Source: Clostridium sp.
GTDB lineage: Bacteria; Bacillota_I; Bacilli_A; RF39; UBA660
Reading direction: 5' to 3'
Length of the DNA stretch: 64,000 nucleotides
Assembly: GCA_022010095.1 (NCBI GenBank)
Contig: CP091739.1
Coordinates: 620,001-684,000, forward strand
Part shown: piece after piece, positions 38,879 through 49,321 of the stretch
Numbering within the stretch: position 1 is the first letter of the stretch
Layout of the letters: each line of letters starts with the position of its first letter
Made by a program: the position numbers and the translations under genes
Notes under the pieces: model-generated
Databases searched by the model: none
Told to the model about the DNA's origin: nothing
The model's input: only the letters and a program-made list of their open reading frames with translations

Positions 38879-39615
38879 TCACACAATTTTTTTCAATATC
38901 ATCTTTATATATTAAAGTAGAATTTTTTTATAATGAACACCATCTGTCATCAAATTGTAATTTTTTTGATAATTTTTCACTACATTCACCATTTTCAAAT
39001 TTTTGAAAATAATTTTTTTCTTATCTTTATCAGTCTTCATACAATTAAAATTTGTAACATCATAATTATATGCCCAACCATATTCTTCACCATTTTTGTT
39101 CGAATGTTGGAAATACTACAAGTTCAACTCCACTTATAAGAGTTATATCTTCTCTTTTTATCTTTATCTACTTTTTTTATATTTAGTTTTTACCATATGT
39201 AAGTGCTACATACACTTTATCTTTTAAATCACTTTCAGTACTAATATCTTCAATCATTTCACTTGTATAAATACCTTGAGATATTAGTAATTCAAGGTCA
39301 TGTTTTTGATATAACTATTCCCATAGAATTCTTATAATATCCATTTTTTTATACGTATATTTTTTTAGGACATATAGCATCTTTATCACTATAATTACCT
39401 ATAGATAATGTTTTTATTATTTTTTTACAATACCAAACTTTATATAGTATTGCTTTATACACTGTAGTTTCATCGTTTAGTTCTTCTTTTATTGCAATTT
39501 TAGGAAAAAGCATTCTTAGTCTTTACAAGAAAATAATCTATATAAACAACACCACTAAAAAAACTACTAATAAAAACAACAATTATAATAAATATTTTTC
39601 TTTTAATGACTTCAC
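38875..39615 (-). CDS. Unknown membrane-anchored or exported protein, heavily frame-broken
   Basis: GTG at 39615 with GGAGTATAA upstream is the best start (MKSLKEKYLL). After an N-terminal hydrophobic helix (IVVFISSFFSGVVYIDYFL) the readable pieces are AFPKIAIKEELNDETTVYK, ILYKVWYCKKIIK, DLELLISQGIYTSEMIEDIS, DLKDKVYVALTYGK, EDITLISGVELVVFPTFEQN, EEYGWAYNYDVTNFNCMKTD and a C-terminal part with DIEKNCVKE. It has several Cys and is probably extracytoplasmic. No family recognised. About ten indels, so the exact product is uncertain. Confidence 0.45.
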
Positions 39616-39625
39616 ACTTATACTC

Positions 39626-40622
39626 CTATTCTTTTAATGTAGCGTACATTACAGCTTTAATAGTATGCATTCTATTTTCTGCTTCTTCAAATACTTTTGA
39701 TTGTTCGCTTAAAAACATCATCTGTTACTTCCATTGCTGTAAGACCAAATTTTTCATTTATATCTTTACCTATTGTTGTATTTAAATCATGGAATGATGG
39801 TAAGCAATGTAAGAATATAGCATTTTTATTTGCAATAGCCATTGTTTCTTTATTAACTTGATATTTTTTTGTAATAAATCTATTCTTGATTTCCATATTT
39901 CATCTGGTTCTCCCATAGATACCCATACATCTGTATAAAGTACATCTGCATTTTTAACACCTTCTTCTACTGAATCAGTAAGTGTTATTGTGCATCCATT
40001 CTTATTAGCAATTTCAGTACATATATCAATTAAATCTTTATCTGGCCATAAATCTTTAGGTCCACATGCTACAAAGTTAACTCCCATTTTAGCACTCATT
40101 ACCATTAAACTTCTAGCACAATTATTTCTAGTATCTCCCATGAAAACAAATTTAAGTCCTCTTAAATGACCAAAATGTTCTTCCATAGTCATAAAGTCAG
40201 CAAATGCTTGTGTTGGGTGAAAAGTATCAGTAAGTCCATTCCATACTGGTACTCCTGAATATTTTGCTAAATCATCAACTGATTCTTGTTTGAATCCTCT
40301 AAATTCAATACCATCATAAATTCTACCAAGTACTTTTGCAGTATCAGCAACACTTTCCTTTTTACCAAGCTGACTACCAGTTGGATCTAAATATGTTGTA
40401 TGCATACCTAAATCATAAGCAGCAACTTCAAATGAACATCTAGTTCTTGTAGAAGTCTTCTCAAATATTAAAGCAACATTTTTGCCTTTTAAATATTCAT
40501 GTGCTTCATGATTATGCTTCTTTTCCTTGAAATTTTTTGCTAAATCAAGTAAATAACGTATTTCCTCCTCTGTAAAAATCTAATAATTTTTAAAAAAACT
40601 TTTTCTTTCTTAAATCTACCAT
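39626..40622 (-). CDS. argF: Ornithine carbamoyltransferase, frame-broken
   Basis: Interconverts ornithine plus carbamoyl phosphate and citrulline. ATG at 40622. Motifs: carbamoyl-phosphate-binding [56 protein letters not shown], and the ornithine-binding HCLPSFHD; also [13 protein letters not shown]. Breaks at the N-terminus (argF start region 40570-40615, several runs one base too long), 39880 and 39700. Ends [10 protein letters not shown] at TAG 39626. No other arginine gene is nearby, so this could equally be the catabolic enzyme (arcB) of an arginine-fermenting pathway; the amino acid ABC transporter next door fits that. Confidence 0.93.
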
Positions 40623-40689
40623 ATATATTTATATTTCTCCTTTCAATCCTATATACTTTCTACAACAATTATAACGAGAAGATTAAAAA

Positions 40690-40722
40690 AAGTAAACATT
40701 TTTTTAAAAAAATATTTACCTA
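40690..40722 (-). terminator. Terminator of the amino acid ABC operon
   Basis: GTAAA-ATTTTTTT/AAAAAAAT-TTTAC palindrome and T-rich tail, overlapping the stop of the ATP-binding gene. Confidence 0.65.
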
Positions 40723-41441
40723 TTTTTCCTAGAAATTCACGTACTATTGGATTCTTACTATTAAGTATTTCATCAGGAGTACCATATTCTAAAAATACTT
40801 CCATCTTTTTTAAAAAAATAATACTTTATCAGCAAATGATTTTTATTAAATCCATTTCATGTGATACCACTACTATAGTTGTTGTTTTAGAAAGTTCATT
40901 TAATAATGAAATAAAATCATTAATAGTTGCTGGATCAAGTGCTGATGTTGGTTCATCAAATAATATTACTTCAGGTTTAGTCGCAAGTGTTCTTGCTATT
41001 GCTACTCTTTGTTTTTCTCCTCCACTTAATTTTGAAGGATATGAATCTATCTTATTTATAATATTTACTTCAGAAAGCAATCTTTTTAACTAAATCATCT
41101 ATTTCCCTGTCACTTCCCATTTTTAAGTAATCTTGGCGCGAGTGATACATTTTTCTCTTACGGTTAAATGTGGAAACAAATTATAATTTTTGAAATACCA
41201 TGCCAACTTTACTCTTTAAAGTAACATCATCAATATTACTGATTTTTAACACCATTTAGAAATATATTTCCAGAATTTATTTTATTAAGTCCATTTAAAC
41301 ATCTTATTAGTGTTGTTTTTTTCCACATCCAGATGGACCAATTATTAATAATTTTTTTCATTATCATTTATATCAAAACTTATATTTCTAAATACATATT
41401 TATTATTATATTTTTTTACTTATTTTTTTAATATTAATCAT
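40720..41441 (-). CDS. glnQ: Polar amino acid ABC transporter, ATP-binding protein, frame-broken
   Basis: ATPase of a GlnQ/HisP-type importer. ATG at 41441 overlaps the permease stop. Walker [19 protein letters not shown] (break at T7 inside), Q-loop [18 protein letters not shown], signature [17 protein letters not shown], Walker [15 protein letters not shown], switch VVVSHEMDF. Indels at 40835, 41085, 41165 and 41330. Ends VREFLGK at TAG 40720. Specificity cannot be read from the sequence. Confidence 0.93.
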
Positions 41442-42138
41442 TTACATTCAACTTCCTTTCCATTTTTTTAAGAAGTTTACTAATAACACTTGTAAGAAGT
41501 AAATATATTAAAGCAACAAGTACAAGTGGAAAGAAATAGTCATATGTTCTTGATGCGATAATATCTGATGCTTTTGTTAAATCTTCTATTCCAATATATC
41601 CAGCAATCGCTGTTTCTTTAATTAATGTTACAAATTCATTTCCCATTGATGGTAAACTTACTTTAACTGCTTGTGGAATAATTATATATCTAAGAACTTG
41701 TCTAAAATTAAGTCCAAGTGAAAGTCCTGCTTCTACTTGCCCATCATCAATACTATCAAATCCGCTTCTAAGAATTTCAGCAACATAAGCTGAAGAATTA
41801 ATACCAAATGCTATAATTCCAACAATAACAGAATCAATATTTGATGTTTTAAATATTATATAGTACATAATCATAAGTTGAAGAACACTAGGAGTTCCTC
41901 TTATGATATTTACATATATATCAAATATTTTTACTAAGTAATTTAAATTTACCTCTTTCTTTATTAGTATACTTTTACAATAGAAATGATACTTCCAAGT
42001 AATATACCAACTATTACTGCCCCTATTGCTATTAGTATAGTATTTTTTTAAGACCTTCTAATATTAACTTATATCTTTCATCAAATATAACTGTCTTATA
42101 AAAAAATCATCATAAATTCCATTTAACAATTCACTCAT
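41434..42138 (-). CDS. Polar amino acid ABC transporter permease, frame-broken at the N-terminus
   Basis: HisM/GlnP-type inner-membrane subunit. ATG at 42138 with no strong ribosome binding site but directly after the binding-protein stop. The intact C-terminal 146 residues hold the EAA loop EAGLSLGLNFRQVLRYIIIP and helices FGINSSAYVAEILRSGFDS, EFVTLIKETAIAGYIGIEDL and FFPLVLVALIYLLLTSVI. Upstream parts include NIIRGTPSVLQLMIMYYII, a family-typical motif. It is translationally coupled to the ATPase gene. Confidence 0.9.
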
Positions 42139-42143
42139 AACTT

Positions 42144-42883
42144 CTAATTAGAAGAATGATTAATAATATATTCTTCTATTTTTACCCTCTTTCATTAATC
42201 TTTCTAAAACACTATTAATTTTTATTTAATAATTCTGTATTACCTTTTTTTAACAGCAATCGCATATTTATCAGTAAATAATGTTACATTTAATATTTCA
42301 AGTTCAGGATTTGATTTAACTAGTTCTATTGCTGGTAATTTATCCATTACAATACAATCTGATTTACCAGTTTTAACATCTTCAGCGTGCCGCTAAAAAT
42401 TTCTTTTTGTCTAAATAATTTTACATTATTAAATTTATCAGTTAAATATGTATCAGCAACAGTACCAAGTTGTACAGATATAATTTTATTTTTCTAAATC
42501 ATTTATACTTTTTAATCTTATCATAACCTTTTTCTTACAACTACAACTTGTTCACTAGTTGCATATTCAATAGAAAAGTCAACACTCTTTTTTCTTTCTT
42601 CATCTATACTCATACCAGCAGCTGCAAAATCAGCTTTACCTGAATTAAGTTCATTAATAATTGAACCAAAATCAACATCTTTTATAACAAGTTCTTTATT
42701 AAGCTCTTTTGCTATTTCACGAGCAATATCAACATCTACTCCAACCACTTCATCTCCACTTCTATATTCGTATGGAGCAAACCCTGACTCCGTAACCATA
42801 ACAATTTTACTATCATCTTTTCCACATCCAAAAAGCATAAACATAGTAGTTAAACAAACAAAATACTTAAATAATCTCTTCAT
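42144..42883 (-). CDS. Amino acid ABC transporter substrate-binding lipoprotein
   Basis: Family 3 solute-binding protein. ATG at 42883, lipobox in MFMLFGCGKDD (Cys about residue 20) marks a membrane-linked lipoprotein. Binding-domain motifs: VTESGFAPYEYRSGDEVVGV, DVDIAREIAKELNKEL, DFGSIINELNSGKADFAAAG and MSIDEERKKSVDFSIEYATS. Breaks at 42530, 42495, 42390 and 42240. First gene of the three-gene importer. Confidence 0.92.
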
Positions 42884-42969
42884 ACATTTACTCTCCTAAT
42901 ATAAATTATATCAATATAATATTTCATTTACAAGAAAAAAATAGTTTATAATATTTATTAGGTGATGAA

Positions 42970-43600
42970 ATGAAAAAAATATTTACAATGTTATTAATAA
43001 TAATAACATTATTTGCTGAAACACTAAATATAAATGCAATTGAAAATAATTATTTTTAAACTAAATGTACCTGATGGTTATACTGAAGAAATAAATGAAC
43101 CAAGTCTATATAAATGGACTAAAGATAACAACTATATAACAGTAACAATAGACAATAACACTAATAGATATGATATATTAAGATATACTGAAGATGATAT
43201 GAAGAAGTATGAAGAATATATTGAAAATTCTATTAATGAACAACTAAAAAGATTACAATATAAAAAGTAGATGTTAAAAAAACGTTAGAAAAGAAAAATA
43301 AATAATAGAAATTGTATAGTATATGATACAGTATGGCCTACTAAAGAATCTACTGGTTATGATACTTATCAAAGAGGATATACTTTTACTACCGATAAAT
43401 ATATAATGATGATTACATATAGTTCTGATAGTGAACTTGATAATAACACTGAACTTACTGATTTAGTAAATAGTTTTGAAGTTCTTGATAGTGAAATAGT
43501 TTACAACGATAAATATAGATATAGAGTTATGATAATAATCGCAGTAGTATTTGGGTTAATAGGATTCACAATTTCAGCAATAATTAAAAAGCGTAAATGA
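42970..43600 (+). CDS. Unknown exported protein with C-terminal membrane anchor, frame-broken
   Basis: ATG at 42970 with GGTGATG upstream. Signal peptide (MKKIFTMLLIIITLFAETL, cleavage near NINA), then an extracellular domain of about 150 residues (YTEEINEPSLYKWTKDNNYI, YDTVWPTKESTGYDTYQRGY, FTTDKYIMMITYSSDSELDN) and a C-terminal helix YRVMIIIAVVFGL with basic end IIKKRK. Two breaks (43057, 43268). Resembles proteins with a beta-rich outer domain held by a C-terminal anchor; function unknown. Confidence 0.55.
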
Positions 43601-43611
43601 TACGCTTTTTC
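43585..43611. terminator. Bidirectional terminator between convergent genes
   Basis: AAAAAGCGTA/TACGCTTTTT hairpin with A and T tracts on both sides; it serves the plus-strand gene ending at 43600 and could also stop minus-strand transcription past 43635. Confidence 0.8.
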
Positions 43612-43634
43612 TTATGCGATTTTATCTTTAATTT

Positions 43635-44259
43635 TTAGAAAGTATTAATTTTTTTCACTTCTTGATACTCCTGCTTGACTCATTCCCATCAAAGTAGCAG
43701 TTTCACTTTGACTATATCCTTGATAATATCTATAATCTATAATCTTTCTATCTATTTCATCCATAGATTCAAGTTCAGTATCAATAAGAATCTTATTTAG
43801 AATATTATCTCTATCATCAACTACTCCTTCATATGTAAAGTCCTCACTCACTTCATTACTCATAGTAAACATAACACTCTCTACAATACTTAATAATTCA
43901 CTTTCACTTATTTCCATAAATGAAGCAATCTCACTAAAACTAGGTTCTCTTTCATACTTTGTAAATAATAATTCACGAATATTAATATATCTTTTTATAT
44001 ATAGACATATATTCTTCACTTACAATAATATTTCTATCTTTACGTATAAAATCAACTATTTCACCAAGAACATATTTATAAGCATAAGTACTAAATTTTG
44101 CATTACAATCTTCTCTATACTTTTTTTATATGCTTTAATTATTCCAATTGAACCAACTTGATATAAATCTTCTATATTATAATATTTACTATATTTAGAT
44201 GCTATTTTATATATAAGACCTTCATTAGCTTTAATAAGTTCATACATTATATCATTCAT
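43635..44259 (-). CDS. Sigma-70 family factor of the SigB/SigF/SigG type, frame-broken
   Basis: Alternative sigma factor. ATG at 44259 with AGGAG upstream, overlapping the stop of the STAS gene. Region 2: MYELIKANEGLIYKIASKYS, DLYQVGSIGIIKAYKKY, FSTYAYKYVLGEIVDFIRKD; region 3: REPSFSEIASFMEISESEL; region 4: MDEIDRKIIDYRYYQGYSQS followed by ETATLMGMSQAGVSR. The last helix-turn-helix with Q-x-x-VSR is characteristic of the stress/sporulation subfamily. Two T7 breaks (44128 and 44005). About 205 residues. Confidence 0.82.
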
Positions 44260-44603
44260 ATATTAAGAACTCCTATGACTGACTTTTCATTTTTAGAACT
44301 AAAACAATAATCAAAAACATCACTATGCTTCATAAACTTATTAATTTCATTATTAATATCACATATAGCAACTTTACCATTAAACCTATTAACAATATTA
44401 GATATTTTTAATAAATGACTCAAGTCCATAATTATCTATCATAACAATATTAGATAAATTAATAGACACTTTTTTTAGCAGTGAGTTCTAATATAATTGG
44501 AATTACTTTTTTTCTTCAAATCTACTAATGTTACTTCTTATAAAATAACCAATAATTCTTATAAAAAAAGAACACCTTTCTTATAATCTATATCTATATC
44601 CAT
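44256..44603 (-). CDS. STAS-domain anti-sigma factor antagonist (SpoIIAA/RsbV-like), frame-broken
   Basis: ATG at 44603 with CAGGAG upstream. Repaired product about 113 residues: MDIDIDYKKGVLFLRIIGYF, SNISRFEEKVIPIILEL, KVSINLSNIVMIDNYGLESF (the position where SpoIIAA carries the phosphorylatable Ser in DSSG; here D-N-Y-G), NRFNGKVAICDINNEINKFM and DVFDYCFSSKNE. The missing Ser in the DSSG-like motif is notable. Stop TGA overlaps the sigma-factor ATG, so the two are translated together. Confidence 0.7.
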
Positions 44604-44664
44604 TCGCGTCTCCTGAATAAATATTATAATAATATTTTTAAATATTTAAAGTGATTCGACAAAA

Positions 44665-45715
44665 CTAGATTTTTTTACTAACTATTTTTCTTATAAAAAA
44701 TAAATAACATTACTGATATAATAACAAAAGATATAAATAATAAAATAAAAACTATATCCAATAAAATCACCTGTTTTTAGGATTTTTCTTCTTCTTTTTT
44801 TCTTCAATTATTTCTATTGAACAAAAAAATTCTTTATACAGTAATCCATATTCTTAACAATATTACCTTTTTGAATCAACTATAACATAGTCATTAAGTA
44901 AGTAACTATAAAAATTCTTTTTTTAGTACTTTCATCTTTAGTATAATCACTATCATATTCACTATAGTATTCTTTAGTATATTCGCGAGTCATCTTATAA
45001 GTTCTATAAAAGCATATCTCTATATTTATAAATAGGTATATTTTTGAACTAATTTACTTTTTTTAAATTAGAAGAATCCACTACAAGAACATCATTATCT
45101 AAATTAAAATCATTATAAAAAAAACATCATAAATATAAGACTTAAAAAGCAATATAAATACTACTATTATTATCATAATAAAGTTTAATAACAATATCAT
45201 CTATATCATATTTATCATTTAATTTAATATCTATATTTGTGTTAATATTTTTTTATATACATCATAATCATTATCATTTAAGAACTTATATTCTTCATTT
45301 ATATCATAATTATATTTTTCATCACTAATATATATTTCCAATTCATATACATTAGTATCATTAAATTTTATACTTATAGAATCAATATCGTTCTTTTTTT
45401 AAATGTATAATTTTTTTAATTTTCAATATGAATAACTCTACTTATAAATGCTTCTGGTCTTATAATAGTTTCTTCACTTTCTTTATAAACTACATCATTA
45501 TAATCAATTATTTTTATCTTTAACAAATTCTTTCATAATGAATTCTTCATCTGTTATAACATCCTTATACCATAAATATCTATCCTCCTTTTTTATGAGT
45601 AAAGCATTAATATCTTTTGGATATTCACTACTCCATTCACTATATTTTTCAGTTACAGCACGTACATTACAAAATAAAAAAAGTGCTATTGTAAATATTA
45701 GATACTTTTTTTCAT
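44665..45715 (-). CDS. Unknown exported protein with signal peptide and C-terminal helix, heavily frame-broken
   Basis: ATG at 45715 with GGGAGGTTAAGG upstream. Signal peptide KKYLIFTIALFLFCNVRA, then RAVTEKYSEWSSEYPKDINA, LIKKEDRYLWYKDVITDEEF, SEETIIRPEAFISRVIHIEN, FNDTNVYELEIYISDEKYNY and EYKFLNDNDYDVYKK. A C-terminal hydrophobic segment (about 44695-44760) could anchor it. The middle (44800-45260) has more than ten indels. The shared DNA element just upstream suggests common control with recD2. No family recognised. Confidence 0.5.
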
Positions 45716-45721
45716 ACCTTA

Positions 45722-45775
45722 ACCTCCCTCTAATATTATTATTAGCGAAAAGTTTACAAAAACACTTCTTTTTTG
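45722..45775 (-). promoter_or_regulatory. Promoter-like element shared with recD2
   Basis: Minus strand: AAGAAGTGTTTTT, GTAAACTTTTCGCTAATAAT and AATATTAGAGGG, aligning base for base in most positions with the element at 28443-28490. Confidence 0.5.
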
Positions 45776-45786
45776 ACAATTTTTTT

Positions 45787-46920
45787 CTATTTTTTTAAAT
45801 AAAATACACAACCATTATCTTTATACAAGCATAAATCATTCTTAGATTCTCTATATCTAAAAAGTATATAAACTATCACGTACAATTATTAATAAAAAAA
45901 TCTTTTTCTTTGTTCAACTTCATATCTATATGCTTGATATCTACCATATTGTTTAATTTTTTTATTTCATTTGCAGATATTATAACTTCCATCTCACGAC
46001 TTTTAAATTCTCCATAATAACCAGGTTTATTAACAATTACCAGAATAATTCCAATTAGATATAATACTATCTTAACAATCAAGCTCATTTTAGTAGGCTT
46101 TTTCCATATTAAATTAGATATAGGATTCATTGTAACAATACCAGCAATAATTATAACAAAAGAACCAAATTTACTATAATTTAAACATAAAAGACCAGCA
46201 ATTATTCCAAATATACCTAAACATGTATATGCTTTTACCTCTACGTTCAGGAAATTTTTTTAACTTCTTTTAATAGAATCATAAATCCATCCAACTAAAA
46301 AAATAATCCTAAAGTAAATAAATATAAAAAAATCCCTTGCCATATTCTCTTTTTAGCAAATTTATGAAGTCCAAAAAAATACCACCAAGCATAGTCAAAA
46401 ATAATATAATCTTTTTTTCATTAACATTATTAGTGTTATTAACAAAAAAACATTATTATTTTTGAACACTAGTATTAACATTAGTAGAATTATTGTTAGT
46501 ATTAATATTCACATTAGCATTACTATTAACAACTTTATCTTTATCACTAAAACTATTTATATATTTTTATATATATAGGTTTATACATAGATAACTCATT
46601 AACATTTGCAATACTACAATATCTATTAAAATATTCTTCATATAATGGATTATATTTTTCTATTAGTAAAGTCTTCACTTAAACTCCTAAGTAATCCAAG
46701 CCATACTATAGGACTATTATATCTTTTTTGATAAATCTAAATAAGCATTATAAGCATTAGTATATTCCTTAAAATTTAAATAATTAAAAGCATTCCTAAA
46801 TTCTTGTTCATCATAAACCAATACTACATTCTTACAATATCCACAAGTAATGTTTCTAAGTGAATCATCTACTTTTAATATAGATTTACATTTAGGACAA
46901 GTAACATTAATTAAGCTCAT
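45787..46920 (-). CDS. Zinc-ribbon, TM2-domain membrane protein, frame-broken
   Basis: ATG at 46920 with GGAGGGATTGT upstream. N-terminal zinc ribbon VTCPKCKSILKVDDS and ITCGYCKNVVLVYDE (four Cys), a TPR-like helix pair (NAFNYLNFKEYTNAYNAYLD), an Asn-rich linker (NSNANVNINTNNNSTNVNTS), then a TM2 domain WWYFFGLHKFAKKRIWQGIF with LYLFTLGLFF and GWIYDSI, further helices CLGIFGIIAGLLCLNY and LIVKIVLYLIGIILVIV, and a C-terminal soluble tail ending RYRESKNDLCLYKDNGCVFY. The zinc-ribbon plus membrane layout parallels the TIR/SPFH operon proteins. Function unknown. Confidence 0.6.
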
Positions 46921-46979
46921 ACAATCCCTCCATATGATAATATAATTATACAAAATAAATAGATTTTTAGTACATATAA

Positions 46980-47004
46980 AAAAACTGCATATTTAATGCA
47001 GTCA
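46980..47004 (-). terminator. Terminator of the DUF308 gene
   Basis: Perfect ACTGCAT/ATGCAGT hairpin with T7 on the minus strand, 6 bases after the stop at 47011. Confidence 0.85.
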
Positions 47005-47010
47005 TTATAA

Positions 47011-47575
47011 CTATTTCTTTAATAATTTAGTTATTTCTTTAATATTTCTAATAAATATAATACTATCAATAATATTAGATATAGCATATATTGATAAAAT
47101 TAATCCTAAATATGTAGTAATAGCAATAGTACCAATAGTAGTAGGCTTTACTATAATTACTAGACCACATAAAATAGATATAATTGAGAAAATCAATATA
47201 GATAACCAATTCTTATAACCATATTTCTTTAATAATAAAGATATTCTAAAATCTAAAGTAGATTTAGTTACCATAACTATACCAACAAATATTGGAAATA
47301 ATGTTTTTCATTAATACAGGATTTAATATTAATACAACACCTATTAGTATTTGAATAATACCAAGTGTTAAAAAAATCCTGAAAAGAAAAAAACTTGATT
47401 CTTTTTTTCTATTATAAAAATAGATACCATTAATAATTAAAACTACTGATAAAATATATGTAATAGTTTCAAAAGACATTTCTGGGAATATGATAAACAT
47501 CATTCCTAAAACAAACATAAGTACTGATATTATAATAGATGAATATAAAAAAACTTATTCAACTTTTTCTGCCAT
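47011..47575 (-). CDS. DUF308/HdeD-like membrane protein, frame-broken
   Basis: ATG at 47575 with GGAGTATAGG upstream. Six hydrophobic segments: SSIIISVLMFVLGMMFIIFP, ETITYILSVVLIINGIYFYN, RIFLTLGIIQILIGVVLILN, KNWLSILIFSIISILCGLVI, TTIGTIAITTYLGLILSIYA, ISNIIDSIIFI. Repeated helix pairs with G and P positions fit DUF308. Breaks at 47545 and 47310. Function unknown; HdeD homologues are linked to envelope stress. Confidence 0.7.
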
Positions 47576-47629
47576 AACCTATACTCCTTTCTAATATAAT
47601 TGTATCATTAAATGTTTATATATTCTATA

Positions 47630-47800
47630 ATTAAAGATGTTTTTCTTTCATCATTTTTTCCTAAATTCTTAGAAAGCATTGTATTAGGTCTTACCACTAT
47701 GAAACAAAAATACTATCAATAACATTATATAATGCTTATAAAACCATTGATATGATATTGAAAGGCCTATCTTTAAAATAAATGTTATCTTTTTTATTTA
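47630..47800 (-). pseudogene. Remnant of a MATE-type efflux protein N-terminus
   Basis: Fragment reading about ISMVL-ALYNVIDSIFVS on the minus strand, which matches the first-helix signature of MATE transporters, followed out of frame by VRPNTMLSKNLGKNDERKT. No start with ribosome binding site and no downstream helices before the next gene, so if the match is right the rest of the gene is missing. Confidence 0.3.
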
Positions 47801-47821
47801 GTAGTTAATAATAAATATCCC

Positions 47822-47856
47822 CAAAAAAACGATATTATGTAATTTCATAATATCAG
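47822..47856 (-). terminator. Terminator of the RsgI-like gene
   Basis: GATATTATG/CATAATATC hairpin followed by GTTTTTTT on the minus strand, just after the stop at 47864. Confidence 0.8.
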
Positions 47857-47863
47857 TTTTTTT

Positions 47864-49182
47864 CTATAAATTAATCATTTTTTTATCAATATCTTTTTCT
47901 AAAAATTTTTACCTGTTCTAGCATCTAATTTATACTCATATTCATATTCACGAGTTTCAAAACTAATTTCATATTCATTATCGTCAAGTTCTATTTCATA
48001 ATCATAATATTCAGAAACTTTAGCATCATTTAAAACAATATTTTTAGCTTTATCTTTACTTATTAATTTAGAAGTATCTACTTTTTTTATATTTTTAACC
48101 TCATATTTTTATAATATTACCATTTTTTTAGCATCAATTTCAATTTCATATTCAGCACCATCTGTTTCAAATTCTATTTCATATATAGGAGTTCCACCTT
48201 TAAATTCAAATTCTATATCATAATCATAATACTTTGAAACATTTGCTTTTTTTAATAGCAATTTCTTTTATCTTATCTTTTGATAAATATTCATTATTAC
48301 TATTATTGTTATTATTGTTATTGTTGTTATTCTTATTTTCCATTTCACTTTCAAGTATCTTACCACTAACAGCATCTACTTCATAATCGTATTCTATATT
48401 ATTACAATGAAATTCAACATCATATATCATATTACCATTTTCATAATCATATTCTATCTCTAAATTAGTAACATTTTTTTATTTTTCAACTTTAGCATGT
48501 TTAAATACTATGTCTTTAACTATATCTATACTTATATATTTAGATGTACTTGCACTTCCAATAGTACTTACTTCTTCATTTTTTTATTTATACTACTGTT
48601 AGCTAATATATTAAGATCATTAGTACTTAATTTACATAAATCCTCAAATTTATATAATGAATTTTTTTATTTATAATGCTTTTTAATTAATTTAACTTTA
48701 GATACAGAAATATTATATTTTTTTGATAATTCATTATCATAATCATTAGTATTTGTATTAAGAGTTAAAATAGATGAGTTAACTTTTTCATTTTGTAACT
48801 GACTATACACATCATTTGCTAGTTTATTAACATTATATTCACCATGTACTAAACTAATCAATATTGAATTTTTCATTATCATTAATATATCCATTTTTTA
48901 CCATTGAACCAAATATTGCATTCATTGCGACTAAAACATCAGTACCTTTTAAATTCATATCACCTATTACTTTAATCGCATCATCATTATTAGTATTAAC
49001 ACTCACTACTTTATTTTTTTAGAATTAATACTAAGTTCTAAACTAGGATTAACATCAATACCAATAACAGCTATATCACTATTATTTCTAAAGAATATAA
49101 GCCCCATAAATAACATAATTACACATGCAAAACTAAAACCTAAACCATAAAAATAATTTTTTTATTACTTTCTTTTTTTCAT
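47864..49182 (-). CDS. RsgI-like membrane protein with PepSY domains, frame-broken
   Basis: ATG at 49182 with AAAGGAG upstream. N-terminal membrane helix (FSFACVIMLFMGLIFF), then an extracytoplasmic domain like the RsgI middle domain: AVIGIDVNPSLELSINSKKN, VVSVNTNNDDAIKVIGDMNL, GTDVLVAMNAIFGSM and ISVSKVKLIKKHYK. Three PepSY-like repeats follow, each with a KDKxKxIA helix and a YEIEFETDGAEYEIEID or YDVEFHCNNIEYDYEVDAVS strand set; the second is preceded by a run of ten Asn. Downstream of an ECF sigma gene, it may be the matching anti-sigma or sensor protein, although the usual N-terminal cytoplasmic RsgI domain is not obvious. Ends KDIDKKMINL at TAG 47864. Confidence 0.65.
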
Positions 49183-49198
49183 ATTTAATACTACTCCT

Positions 49199-49301
49199 TT
49201 ATTGTTTTTTTACTTTATCAGCAACATTATCTAAAAGAAGAATATATTAAATTATCAAATATATTATATAATTCACCTTTTTATATTCTTATTTTTTTCA
49301 T
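49199..49301 (-). CDS. Small ORF between ECF sigma factor and RsgI-like gene
   Basis: ATG at 49301 preceded by AAGGAGGCAATTA, an excellent ribosome binding site. About 34 residues after one indel: MKKIRI, KGELYNIFDNLIYSSFR and NVADKVKK. It may be a small regulator or, if an indel hides the link, the cytoplasmic N-terminal domain of the RsgI-like protein that starts 17 bases downstream of its stop. Confidence 0.45.
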
Positions 49302-49321
49302 TAATTGCCTCCTTATATTTA

